39,604 nt of DNA, from IMG/VR virus record IMGVR_UViG_3300042197_000463, positions 1 through 39,604 of that record; one strand, written 5' to 3'. Both the position numbers and the translations under genes were made by a program. The stretch's first letter is position 1. Every line of letters begins with the position of its first letter. The DNA is from a virus. The notes beneath the pieces were generated by a model that was not told the origin of the DNA, made no database searches, and saw only the letters and a list, made by a program, of their open reading frames with translations. Below, in pieces: positions 33,996 through 39,405 of the stretch.

Positions 33996-35075
33996 CATCC
34001 TCTCGAATTGCGCCCCCGCAGTCTCTGCGGCGATGCGTGCGGCGTTTTGCTGCAGGTATGCGTAGCCTCTGGTGGTGGCGATGCTGGCGTGGCCGACGAC
34101 TTGGCCGATCTGATCCAGCGGGACGCCTGCTGACAGGCTGGTGCTGACGTAGAGTCGGCGCAGGTCGTGGATGCGCAAGTCTGCGATTCCTGCCGCGTCC
34201 AGCAGTGCGCGCCATCGCTTTGCGGGCGATACGATCTGGCAGCGGCCTTGGCCTGCAATGATGTATGGGTTGCCGACAATTCTAGGGATGCGGGCCAATG
34301 CCTCGCGGGCGGGTTGATTCAGCGGTATAGTTTTGGCCCCTGTTTTGCTGTCTGGCAGGTGGATCGCATCGACTTGGAGCCACTCCCATCTAGCGTCTGC
34401 AATCTCTCGCAAGCGGCACCCGGTGAAGAGCAGCAGTTCGACCATGCCAACGAACCAGGGCTGGGTGGAGCGCATGGCCTCGGCGGCTGCAAACAGACGA
34501 CGCACCTCGTCGGCGGACGGCACGCGGCGGCGCTTGTGCTCGCGGTAACGCTCCACTTTGACCGGGTTGTCAGATCGCCATCCCCAGCGCACAGAAAGGC
34601 TGAATGCCTTGTGAAGCAGGGCTGCGACTCGGTTGGCCCGGTATGGGGTGGATCGCATTGCGTGGTGCAGGTCGCTGATGTCTGCGGTTGTCACCTTGGC
34701 AACGTCGCGGTGGCCGAGCGCGGGCAGGATGTGGTTTTCCCACATGGATGCGTCGTCGGCGCGGCTGCGTGGCTTCTTGCGCGGGGCGTGGGCCTCGTCG
34801 TAGCGGCGGCGTAAATCGGCCACTGTGCGGCGTTCTCGGTCTGGCTTGGGGTGTCGGCCTTGGCTGACTTCCGCGAGCCACTGGAGGGCGATCTGGCGGG
34901 CCTGCGGGCGGGTGATGATGCGGGAGTCTCCGATCTTGGGGCGGTGTTCTTTTCCGTCTAGCCGGTAGTACAGGTGCCAGCTTGACCGGGTGGCGCGGTG
35001 GCGCAGTTGCAGCCCTGGCACCTTTGGGTCGTGTTCGATGCTGGGTCGCGGCTGGGTCGCGCTGTCGCGTGGCAT
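33978..35075 (-). CDS. int: Tyrosine recombinase integrase
   Basis: I favour the start at 35075 (M-P-R-D-S-A-T-Q; G-G-A-G 8 nt upstream), giving 365 aa; an in-frame start at 35117 is also open. The N-terminal arm-binding part is followed by a SAM-like core domain (about 100-190) and a catalytic domain with the family residues: G-C-R-L-R-E-I (Arg I), S-K-T-G-A (Lys), H-D-L-R-R-L (His, Arg II), G-H-A-S (His) and the nucleophile Tyr in T-T-R-G-Y. It catalyses site-specific integration and excision at tRNA-Lys. It is transcribed from the attP side toward the late-operon terminator. Confidence 0.95.
   Translation of the reverse strand: MPRDSATQPRPSIEHDPKVPGLQLRHRATRSSWHLYYRLDGKEHRPKIGDSRIITRPQARQIALQWLAEVSQGRHPKPDRERRTVADLRRRYDEAHAPRKKPRSRADDASMWENHILPALGHRDVAKVTTADISDLHHAMRSTPYRANRVAALLHKAFSLSVRWGWRSDNPVKVERYREHKRRRVPSADEVRRLFAAAEAMRSTQPWFVGMVELLLFTGCRLREIADARWEWLQVDAIHLPDSKTGAKTIPLNQPAREALARIPRIVGNPYIIAGQGRCQIVSPAKRWRALLDAAGIADLRIHDLRRLYVSTSLSAGVPLDQIGQVVGHASIATTRGYAYLQQNAARIAAETAGAQFERMKKNPA
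35041..35061. repeat. Arm-like direct repeats left of attP
   Basis: CTGGGTCGCG occurs at 35041-35050 and 35052-35061, inside the first codons of int. The 15-mer GGCTGGGTCGCGCTG at 35050-35064 reappears at 35258-35272 on the other side of attP. The repeat falls in different reading frames of the genes it overlaps, so it is likely kept as DNA, for example as integrase arm-type sites. Confidence 0.6.
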
Positions 35076-35168
35076 GCTGGAGGCTCCATGATGGTGGCGT
35101 GGCCTAAGCCATTGCATGGATTGGAGCCGATGGCAAGTTGTCAGCAGCGATGAGACGAGAGCATCAGA

Positions 35169-35213
35169 CTCTTAATCAGCGGGTCGTAGGTTCGAGTCCT
35201 ACTGCGCCCACCA
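35169..35213 (+). other. attP: attP core: 3' part of a tRNA-Lys(CTT) gene
   Basis: The 45 bp reproduce a tRNA from the anticodon loop to the CCA end. Loop CTCTTAA at 35169-35175 has anticodon CTT at 35171-35173 (Lys), T-arm GTAGG-TTCGAGT-CCTAC is at 35186-35202, the acceptor strand is 35203-35209, the discriminator 35210 and CCA 35211-35213. The 5' anticodon-stem side (35164-35168, TCAGA) pairs poorly with 35176-35180 (TCAGC), and no D-arm or acceptor 5' strand follows upstream, so this is not a complete tRNA. Integration would restore the host gene using the phage copy of its 3' half. Confidence 0.9.
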
Positions 35214-35239
35214 CGGTTTCCTTGGGTTTTTCTCGGATA

Positions 35240-35404
35240 CTAAACTGGCGGATTTTTGGCTGGGTCGCGCTGGGGTCGCGGCGGCAGGTTCTGCTGCCAT
35301 TGCTCGACTGTGCGGAACCGATGACCGTTCGCGCATTCTCGGCGGCGGGTTTCGCCTCGCGTGTCGAGCACCTGGGTTGGCGTTCCGCATTTTGGGCATT
35401 TCAT
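35240..35404 (-). CDS. Small zinc-ribbon protein
   Basis: This 54-aa minus-strand gene starts M-K-C-P-K-C-G-T-P-T and continues V-L-D-T-R, R-R-R-E-C-A-N-G-H-R-F. The C-x2-C ... C-x3-H pattern is an NrdR/Ogr-like N-terminal zinc ribbon, common as stand-alone phage proteins; it probably binds DNA or RNA as a regulator. G-G-A-G lies 6 nt upstream of the second of two adjacent ATGs (35407 or 35404). The C-terminal codons contain the right-hand arm-like repeats. It is the last gene of the leftward operon before attP. Confidence 0.82.
   Translation of the reverse strand: MKCPKCGTPTQVLDTRGETRRRECANGHRFRTVEQWQQNLPPRPQRDPAKNPPV
35258..35280. repeat. Arm-like direct repeats right of attP
   Basis: CTGGGTCGCG at 35260-35269 is followed directly by CTGGGGTCGCG at 35270-35280, the same orientation as the pair at 35041-35061. 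With that pair it brackets the tRNA core at 35169-35213, 46 bp from its right end and 107 bp from its left end. Confidence 0.6.
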
Positions 35405-35499
35405 CATGCGCTCCGGTTGGGCGGCAGGCCCCGGCGCAAATCGGAGCTATTGAGCGCGAGGTGGTGTGGTGCGCTCTCACCGGGCTTCCGGCCTGCCAT
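35404..35499 (-). CDS. Possible 31-aa leader or coupled peptide
   Basis: An ORF from ATG 35499 ends TGA at 35404-35406, overlapping the ATG of the zinc-ribbon gene, and begins 7 nt after the preceding gene's stop. It is short, basic and Pro/Leu-rich with no recognisable motif and no clear ribosome-binding site. The tight spacing is the only support. Confidence 0.25.
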   Translation of the reverse strand: MAGRKPGESAPHHLALNSSDLRRGLPPNRSA

Positions 35500-35506
35500 G
35501 TAACTG

Positions 35507-35731
35507 TCAGAGGTAAATGGCAAGCAGAAAGACGCCAATCGCACACGCGGCCAGGATGACGACGCATTCCTGCAGTTGCCGTGACACGCGGTCGGTTTCT
35601 TCGTAGTCGCTGTCTGTGAAATTGCGCATTTCCATTCCTTCCATGAATGAGTTGATTTCGTCGTCGGTGAGTGTGATCTGCAAGCGTTCTGCGATGGCCC
35701 TGACGTTGGCGTGGGTGATCACCGATCCCAT
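35507..35731 (-). CDS. Small membrane-anchored protein
   Basis: In this 74-aa protein the first 50 residues are soluble and acidic, with a segment L-T-D-D-E-I-N-S-F-M-E-G-M. The C-terminus is one transmembrane helix (C-V-V-I-L-A-A-C-A-I-G-V-F-L-L-A-I-Y-L, about 55-74). Tail-anchored topology with the bulk in the cytoplasm is likely. It overlaps the end of the next upstream gene by 13 nt. Function unknown; superinfection exclusion is one possibility. Confidence 0.7.
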   Translation of the reverse strand: MGSVITHANVRAIAERLQITLTDDEINSFMEGMEMRNFTDSDYEETDRVSRQLQECVVILAACAIGVFLLAIYL

Positions 35732-35982
35732 AACTGCACCAGTTTGTTGCGTTGGTATTCAGCCGCATCGATGCACAGATTCTCAGATTTGCATTTGCCA
35801 TCTTGGTGGTGGAGGCATGTCCGGCAATCGGTCGCAAGCTCCCCCATCACCACTCGGCGCTGGATTTCGCCGTTCTCAGCGCGCAGCGATGCGTTTTCAT
35901 GCTTTGCTGCGCGGAGTTCGGCTTCCAGCGAGTGGATGATTTCGAGTGCCATTGGGATTGCTGTGTCAATCGAGATGTTCAT
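35719..35982 (-). CDS. Coiled-coil protein with four-Cys cluster
   Basis: In this 87-aa protein residues 10-45 form a heptad helix (I-I-H-S-L-E-A-E-L-R-A-A-K-H-E-N-A-S-L). The C-terminal part has C-R-T-C then C-K-S-E-N-L-C, a C-x2-C-x7-C-x5-C arrangement that could hold zinc. No named family is recognised. Its start is 4 nt from the stop of the upstream gene. Confidence 0.7.
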   Translation of the reverse strand: MNISIDTAIPMALEIIHSLEAELRAAKHENASLRAENGEIQRRVVMGELATDCRTCLHHQDGKCKSENLCIDAAEYQRNKLVQLWDR

Positions 35983-35986
35983 TGTC

Positions 35987-36229
35987 TTAGCGTGGTTGCC
36001 ACGACAGCATTGTGATGGCGAGGGCTTTTGCAGAGTCTCGCGTTCTCATGCCGCGTGATTGGTGGACGATTTCTCCAGCAGCGTTTTCAAGGACAAAGCT
36101 CCACGGCTTGTGTGCGCTGGCTTTGTTGAAAGCGATGCGGTATCGCACCGCGCCCATATCGATTCGAATTGATAGAGGCGGCGGTGGCAGTGCTGGGATA
36201 TCTTGCAGAATGTCTTGCATGTTGAGCAT
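35987..36229 (-). CDS. Small hypothetical protein
   Basis: The start at 36229 (M-L-N-M-Q-D) is favoured because A-G-G-G-G-G lies 4-5 nt upstream; an in-frame start at 36277 is less well supported. The 80-aa product has a Pro-run (P-P-P-P) after a short helix, then a beta-rich end with W-S-F-V-L-E-N-A-A-G-E-I-V. No family recognised. It lies in the leftward operon. Confidence 0.65.
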   Translation of the reverse strand: MLNMQDILQDIPALPPPPLSIRIDMGAVRYRIAFNKASAHKPWSFVLENAAGEIVHQSRGMRTRDSAKALAITMLSWQPR

Positions 36230-36273
36230 GTTTCCCCCTGTGTTTTTATTTATTCGGTCGTGTTTTGCGCCGA

Positions 36274-36438
36274 TCAAGGGATTTGCATGACGATGTAGGC
36301 TGTAATGCAGGCGATCAATGCGGCGTAGATGATGCGGGTGATGATTCTGTGGCGGCGCGTGGTCGGGATTTCTGGCGGATACACGGTGTCATCCGTGTAG
36401 GGGCCGAATGCCTCCTTCATCGTGCGGGGGTATTTCAT
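36274..36438 (-). CDS. Small single-span membrane protein
   Basis: The start M-K-Y-P-R-T at 36438 gives 54 aa; an in-frame ATG at 36459 has no visible ribosome-binding site. A polar N-terminus with Y-P-P-E-I-P-T-T-R-R is followed by one transmembrane helix (I-I-Y-A-A-L-I-A-C-I-T-A-Y-I-V). The positive-inside residues lie before the helix. Function unknown. Confidence 0.65.
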   Translation of the reverse strand: MKYPRTMKEAFGPYTDDTVYPPEIPTTRRHRIITRIIYAALIACITAYIVMQIP

Positions 36439-36623
36439 TGCTTGTGTTTCCTTTCCCATTCGAGAACATCGTCAAGTCGGTACATGGCGCGCGGGCGTGG
36501 GCCGCTTCCGAGGCGGATGAACGGCGGGCCTTTGCGCTCTCGTCGCCAGTTCGAGAGCGTTTCTGGCGTGATGCCGTAGCGCTCAGCGACCTGACGCGGG
36601 TGCAGCAGGTCGGTGGTGGTCAT
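36435..36623 (-). CDS. xis: AlpA/MerR-type HTH protein, probable excisionase
   Basis: The ATG at 36623 with A-G-G-A-G 7 nt upstream gives 62 aa. The pattern L-L-H-P-R-Q-V-A-E-R-Y-G-I-T-P-E-T-L-S-N-W-R then P-P-F-I-R-L-G and Y-R-L-D-D-V-L-E-W is the HTH_17/AlpA winged-helix signature of recombination directionality factors. Placed on the same strand as, and upstream of, int, it is the best excisionase candidate; a transcriptional regulator is the alternative. Its start overlaps the upstream stop (ATGA). Confidence 0.83.
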   Translation of the reverse strand: MTTTDLLHPRQVAERYGITPETLSNWRRERKGPPFIRLGSGPRPRAMYRLDDVLEWERKHKQ

Positions 36624-36970
36624 GCGGCGGCTCCTGTGGCTTTGGCGATGGCTGCGCGGGCCAAGAATGCCAGCCGATTGATTTGGTTGTTGCTGAACGT
36701 CACTGCGCCATCTGTGCTGCATTCCTCGGTGTGGACGTATTTTGTAAATTCTTGCAGCACCTCCAACAAATCAGGCGCGGCTGCAATCAGGCGGGCGTCA
36801 GCTTCAGCATCACCCGTCGCGCCATGCCCATACGCAAAGGCGATGCAGTTGCCCCGGCTCTCTGCTGGGCCGTAATGAACGGCAACTTCCGTTCCATCTA
36901 CGCCACCCGGGTGTTTGTAGCGGCGTGTTCTCCCGACCGACCAAGGCCCCGGTGTGTGTTTTGCTTCCAT
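36620..36970 (-). CDS. Conserved phage hypothetical protein (HTPGPW family)
   Basis: This 116-aa protein starts K-H-T-P-G-P-W and later has E-A-D-A-R-L-I-A-A-A-P-D-L-L-E-V-L, the two hallmarks of a very common phage and prophage protein family of unknown function. A central G-x-x-I-A-x-A-Y-G-H-G segment is also typical. It is coupled to both neighbours by ATGA overlaps. Confidence 0.85.
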   Translation of the reverse strand: MEAKHTPGPWSVGRTRRYKHPGGVDGTEVAVHYGPAESRGNCIAFAYGHGATGDAEADARLIAAAPDLLEVLQEFTKYVHTEECSTDGAVTFSNNQINRLAFLARAAIAKATGAAA

Positions 36971-37632
36971 CAGATCACCTCCCCGGTTTCGCCGTCGATC
37001 ACGGTGTTGGCGGGCTGCTGCAGGATGGCCTTGCGGCGATCCTTGGCGGCGGTGATCTTGGCGCGACTGTCGGCGTCGCGGTGCTTCTTGTTCAGGGCGT
37101 CGAATGCGGCCTTCAGGGCAGGCATGTCTGCGGCCTGTTCGATGCTTGCCAGATCCAGCGGTGCTGGCGCTGGCGCGTCATCGTCAAAGCCACCGGGTGG
37201 CACTTCCTCGGCAGGCGTGGTGCTGAGGCCCGCGTTCATCATCACCACCACATGGGCGAATGCCGACCGGCAGGCGCGGCTGATGGCGCGGGTCTGTGCC
37301 ATTGCGCGGCGGGCGTACTCGGGGCGCTTGGCCCACATGCTTTCGTCGTCGCCGACAAAGCCTTCGGCTGTCGAGATTTCCTGGCCGCTGTCCATGCGGA
37401 TCACTCGGCCAATGGCGCGGTAGCCGCCGTCGATGCGCTCGACGCTGCCTGCGCTGGCTACGCAGCCGTGGGCGATGGCGATGGCCTGCCAGCCTTCGAC
37501 CTGCACGTACTTGCGGCCCTGGATGTTGCGGGCGGTGGCGACCACGATTTCCCTGCAGAGTCCTGCCGCGTCGGTGCTGGCGCGGAAGAGGGCGGGGCCG
37601 TTGGCCTGGGTGGTTGTCAGTTCGTTGCTCAT
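36970..37632 (-). CDS. Putative recombination partner / ssDNA-annealing-type protein
   Basis: This 220-aa protein has a central Y-A-R-R-A-M-A-Q-T-R-A-I-S-R-A-C-R helix preceded by a beta-rich part (residues 40-100). The A-x-A-Q-T-R-A-x-x-R-A pattern occurs in phage Rad52/Erf-like and related DNA-annealing proteins; the C-terminus is a linker with acidic patch (F-D-D-D-A-P-A-P-A-P) plus a helical tail. Its position one gene downstream of a RecE-like exonuclease mirrors exonuclease/annealase pairs. The assignment is tentative, since the fold was inferred only from one motif and context. Confidence 0.6.
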   Translation of the reverse strand: MSNELTTTQANGPALFRASTDAAGLCREIVVATARNIQGRKYVQVEGWQAIAIAHGCVASAGSVERIDGGYRAIGRVIRMDSGQEISTAEGFVGDDESMWAKRPEYARRAMAQTRAISRACRSAFAHVVVMMNAGLSTTPAEEVPPGGFDDDAPAPAPLDLASIEQAADMPALKAAFDALNKKHRDADSRAKITAAKDRRKAILQQPANTVIDGETGEVI

Positions 37633-37814
37633 TATTGAATCTCCACTTTGAGTTCGTCGCCTTTGGCGAAGAGTTGGACGGTCACCGTGGTGCCGTTTTC
37701 CTTGCAGATGGTGATGTATCGCGCGGTAAATTCGCCGGTGGCTGTTTCGTGGGTCGTTGCTTTTTCGATGGTCACGGTTTTGACTTCGTGGACGCTGATA
37801 TCTGCTGCATTCAT
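37632..37814 (-). CDS. Small beta-rich protein between exonuclease and annealase
   Basis: The ATG at 37814 has G-G-G-A-G 6-7 nt upstream and overlaps the exonuclease stop, giving 60 aa. It is almost all beta strands (V-K-T-V-T-I-E-K-A-T-T-H-E-T, V-T-V-Q-L-F-A-K-G-D-E-L-K-V-E). No family recognised; a small OB- or barrel-type accessory to the recombination module is possible. Confidence 0.7.
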   Translation of the reverse strand: MNAADISVHEVKTVTIEKATTHETATGEFTARYITICKENGTTVTVQLFAKGDELKVEIQ

Positions 37815-38626
37815 TCTTCGCTCCCGGTGGTGGCCCACTTCGGGAGGGCCAGGGTTTGGATTTCGGCGGGGTAACCCGGCCACGTATTGAATTCGACGCA
37901 GCTTGCGTACTGGTCGAGGTCGCGCTCTCGCAGGGTGTGTCCCATGCGCAGGGTGTCGGCGTCGAGTTCGTAGACCGCGACGGCGTGGGGTGCTTTCTTC
38001 TCGACCGCGATGAACACGAACCGCTTGGCCTGCGTGCCGATCATGTAGTGGGCGGCTTGAACGTGGTAGCGGTAGGTGGCCACGCTGCGGGCGAAGGCTG
38101 CGGGGCTGGCGTCGTCGGTGGTCTTGAGGTCGACCACGATGCCATCGTTGCGCCACCAGTCCGGGCGGGCTTTGCATTCCAGCCGGGTGCCTGGATGCTG
38201 CCAGAACACGCTGCTTTCGGCGTGGCCGTCCATCAGCAAGCTGCCTGCGACCTTGTGCTGGCGGATTGCCATCGTCATTGCGGTAATCGCATCGTAGTCG
38301 GCGGCAGAAATAATGCTTGCGCCGGTTGCCAGCAGCGCCTCGTAGGCTTCCTTGCCTGCCTTGGTGCGGCGGTCACCTTCGAACACCTTGTACTCAGTGT
38401 CGAACCGTTCGGCTTCCAAAACCGCTGTGTGCAGGGCGGTGCCAAATGCCATCGCTGCGGTGGGTTCCTCGCGGGCGCCGTCGAGGTAGGCGCGGGCGTG
38501 GAGGGGCGACTTGCTGATCTTGTCGAGCAGCGACTTCGACACTGCGGGGTGCGCGTGGTATTCGGCGCTGGGCATGTTGTGGGCGATTTTCACGAAATTC
38601 TCCGGGTTGGTTGCCGTTGCGTTCAT
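37811..38626 (-). CDS. RecE-like PD-(D/E)XK exonuclease (YqaJ/DUF3799 type)
   Basis: This 271-aa protein has family motifs in order: S-K-S-L-L-D (about 30-35), F-G-T-A-L-H-T-A-V-L (61-70, His66), K-A-R-P-D-W (152-157, Asp156), V-D-L-K-T (165-169, Asp166 and Lys168), and Y-H-V-Q-A-A-H-Y (187-194, Gln190). These are the catalytic features of the E. coli RecE C-terminal nuclease family, which resects dsDNA 5'-3' to leave ssDNA for an annealase. It is the first gene of the leftward operon. The start codon has no good ribosome-binding site. Confidence 0.92.
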   Translation of the reverse strand: MNATATNPENFVKIAHNMPSAEYHAHPAVSKSLLDKISKSPLHARAYLDGAREEPTAAMAFGTALHTAVLEAERFDTEYKVFEGDRRTKAGKEAYEALLATGASIISAADYDAITAMTMAIRQHKVAGSLLMDGHAESSVFWQHPGTRLECKARPDWWRNDGIVVDLKTTDDASPAAFARSVATYRYHVQAAHYMIGTQAKRFVFIAVEKKAPHAVAVYELDADTLRMGHTLRERDLDQYASCVEFNTWPGYPAEIQTLALPKWATTGSEE

Positions 38627-38641
38627 CGCAGCGGTGATGTG

Positions 38642-38670
38642 ATTAGGCCACCACTAAACCCGGGTGTCAA
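38642..38670 (-). promoter_or_regulatory. Promoter of the leftward recombination operon
   Basis: On the minus strand TTGACA (complement of 38665-38670) is followed after 17 bp by CCTAAT (complement of 38642-38647, 4 of 6). It ends 15 bp before the exonuclease ATG, so the leader is short. The -35 lies in the 11-mer TGTCAAGCGAT (38665-38675) that recurs at 39331-39341, suggesting shared repressor control. Confidence 0.7.
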
Positions 38671-38684
38671 GCGATACGATGGGG

Positions 38685-38711
38685 AAAAGTGGCTAGGTGG
38701 TTTCCCTAGCC
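38685..38711 (-). terminator. Terminator after the repressor gene
   Basis: The minus strand reads a perfect 7-bp stem GGCTAGG / CCTAGCC with a 7-nt loop (38691-38711) followed by AC and four T residues. The repressor stop codon (38706-38708) lies in its 5' arm. It separates the repressor from the exonuclease operon. Confidence 0.75.
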
Positions 38712-39299
38712 GGTTTGGGTGGTGGTAATCGTCAGGGTGGGGACGAAAAGCTCGACCTCGACGTCTGTCAGCGCGCCTGCTGGGCCTGTCACGTTGTAGC
38801 GGCCTTTTTTGTAGCCCCGGCGCACAGTGCCAAGCACGCAGACGCCTTTCTTCAGTTTGACCGCGCCGAAGGTGTCTAGCGGCATCTTCTCTGGTGGCAT
38901 GTGCGGGCCGTTGAATAGCATCCACCCGTCCATGTGTTCGAGTTGGCTTCCTGCGGTGCGGCACTGAACGGCGGTTGATCCTGCGGGCATTGGCATCGGC
39001 GGCACGATTCGCTCACCGTCATAGCCGATGCAATGCACTTCGCCGTGGGTGTCGTAGTAGGCGGCAATGGGGATGGTCTGCTGGCCCTGGTCGACGGGCA
39101 CGCCTGCGTTCTTCAAGACTTCTGAGACCGGCAGGCCGATCAGGTGCGCGATTTCAGCGGCTTCTTTGAACTGCATGCGCCGCCTCCCTGAGAAGGTCAG
39201 GCTGATGGCGCTCTGGTCGAGGCCCAGCTTGCGGGCCAGTTGGCGCTGGCTCATGCCGCGTTCGGCCAGTTTGGCTTTGAACCATTTGGCGTCGATCAT
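38706..39299 (-). CDS. CI-like prophage repressor
   Basis: This 197-aa protein has an N-terminal XRE-type helix-turn-helix at residues 7-62 (M-S-Q-R-Q-L-A-R-K-L-G-L-D-Q-S-A-I-S). The C-terminal half (75-190) has the strand layout of a S24/LexA-type dimerisation domain: A-V-Q-C-R, G-S-Q-L-E-H-M-D-G-W-M-L-F-N, L-G-T-V-R-R-G. Ser118 sits where the autocleavage Ser would be, but the usual G-D-S-M is altered and the catalytic Lys position reads Thr or Arg, so RecA-driven self-cleavage is doubtful. No ribosome-binding site precedes the ATG, suggesting a leaderless message. It maintains lysogeny by repressing the divergent cro-like and leftward promoters. Confidence 0.9.
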   Translation of the reverse strand: MIDAKWFKAKLAERGMSQRQLARKLGLDQSAISLTFSGRRRMQFKEAAEIAHLIGLPVSEVLKNAGVPVDQGQQTIPIAAYYDTHGEVHCIGYDGERIVPPMPMPAGSTAVQCRTAGSQLEHMDGWMLFNGPHMPPEKMPLDTFGAVKLKKGVCVLGTVRRGYKKGRYNVTGPAGALTDVEVELFVPTLTITTTQTG

Positions 39300-39405
39300 G
39301 GCCGACTAGGTGATGCGATAAGGACAACATTGTCAAGCGATCCCCTTCACAGTTGGCTGTTGGTGTTATATCATCGGTGTTGTTCTAACCACAACGGATG
39401 CAATC
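39300..39405. promoter_or_regulatory. Immunity control region with divergent promoters and operators
   Basis: For the cro-like gene (+): TTCACA at 39346-39351, 17 bp, TATCAT at 39369-39374 (5 of 6 each). For the repressor (-): TTGACA complementary to 39331-39336, with only a weak -10 17 bp on (TCACCT), placing the start near the repressor ATG (leaderless, likely activator-dependent). Operator candidates: GACAA-CA-TTGTC at 39323-39334, overlapping the -35 of the repressor promoter; GTTGT-7-ACAAC at 39379-39395, downstream of the cro -10; a GGTGTT direct repeat at 39362 and 39376. Assignments are by eye. Confidence 0.7.

Noticed and set aside
33293-35117. A BPP-1-style diversity-generating retroelement (reverse transcriptase, TR/VR)
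   Set aside because: No reverse transcriptase motif (Y-x-D-D) or template/variable repeat pair is seen; this interval holds only the fibre-like gene and int.
35100-35213. A complete tRNA-Lys gene
   Set aside because: Only the part from the anticodon loop to CCA is present; the acceptor 5' strand and D-arm are missing.
35199-35837. 212-aa minus-strand ORF
   Set aside because: It runs across attP and overlaps several better supported small genes (zinc ribbon, membrane protein) in other frames; composition is Arg/Pro/His-rich.
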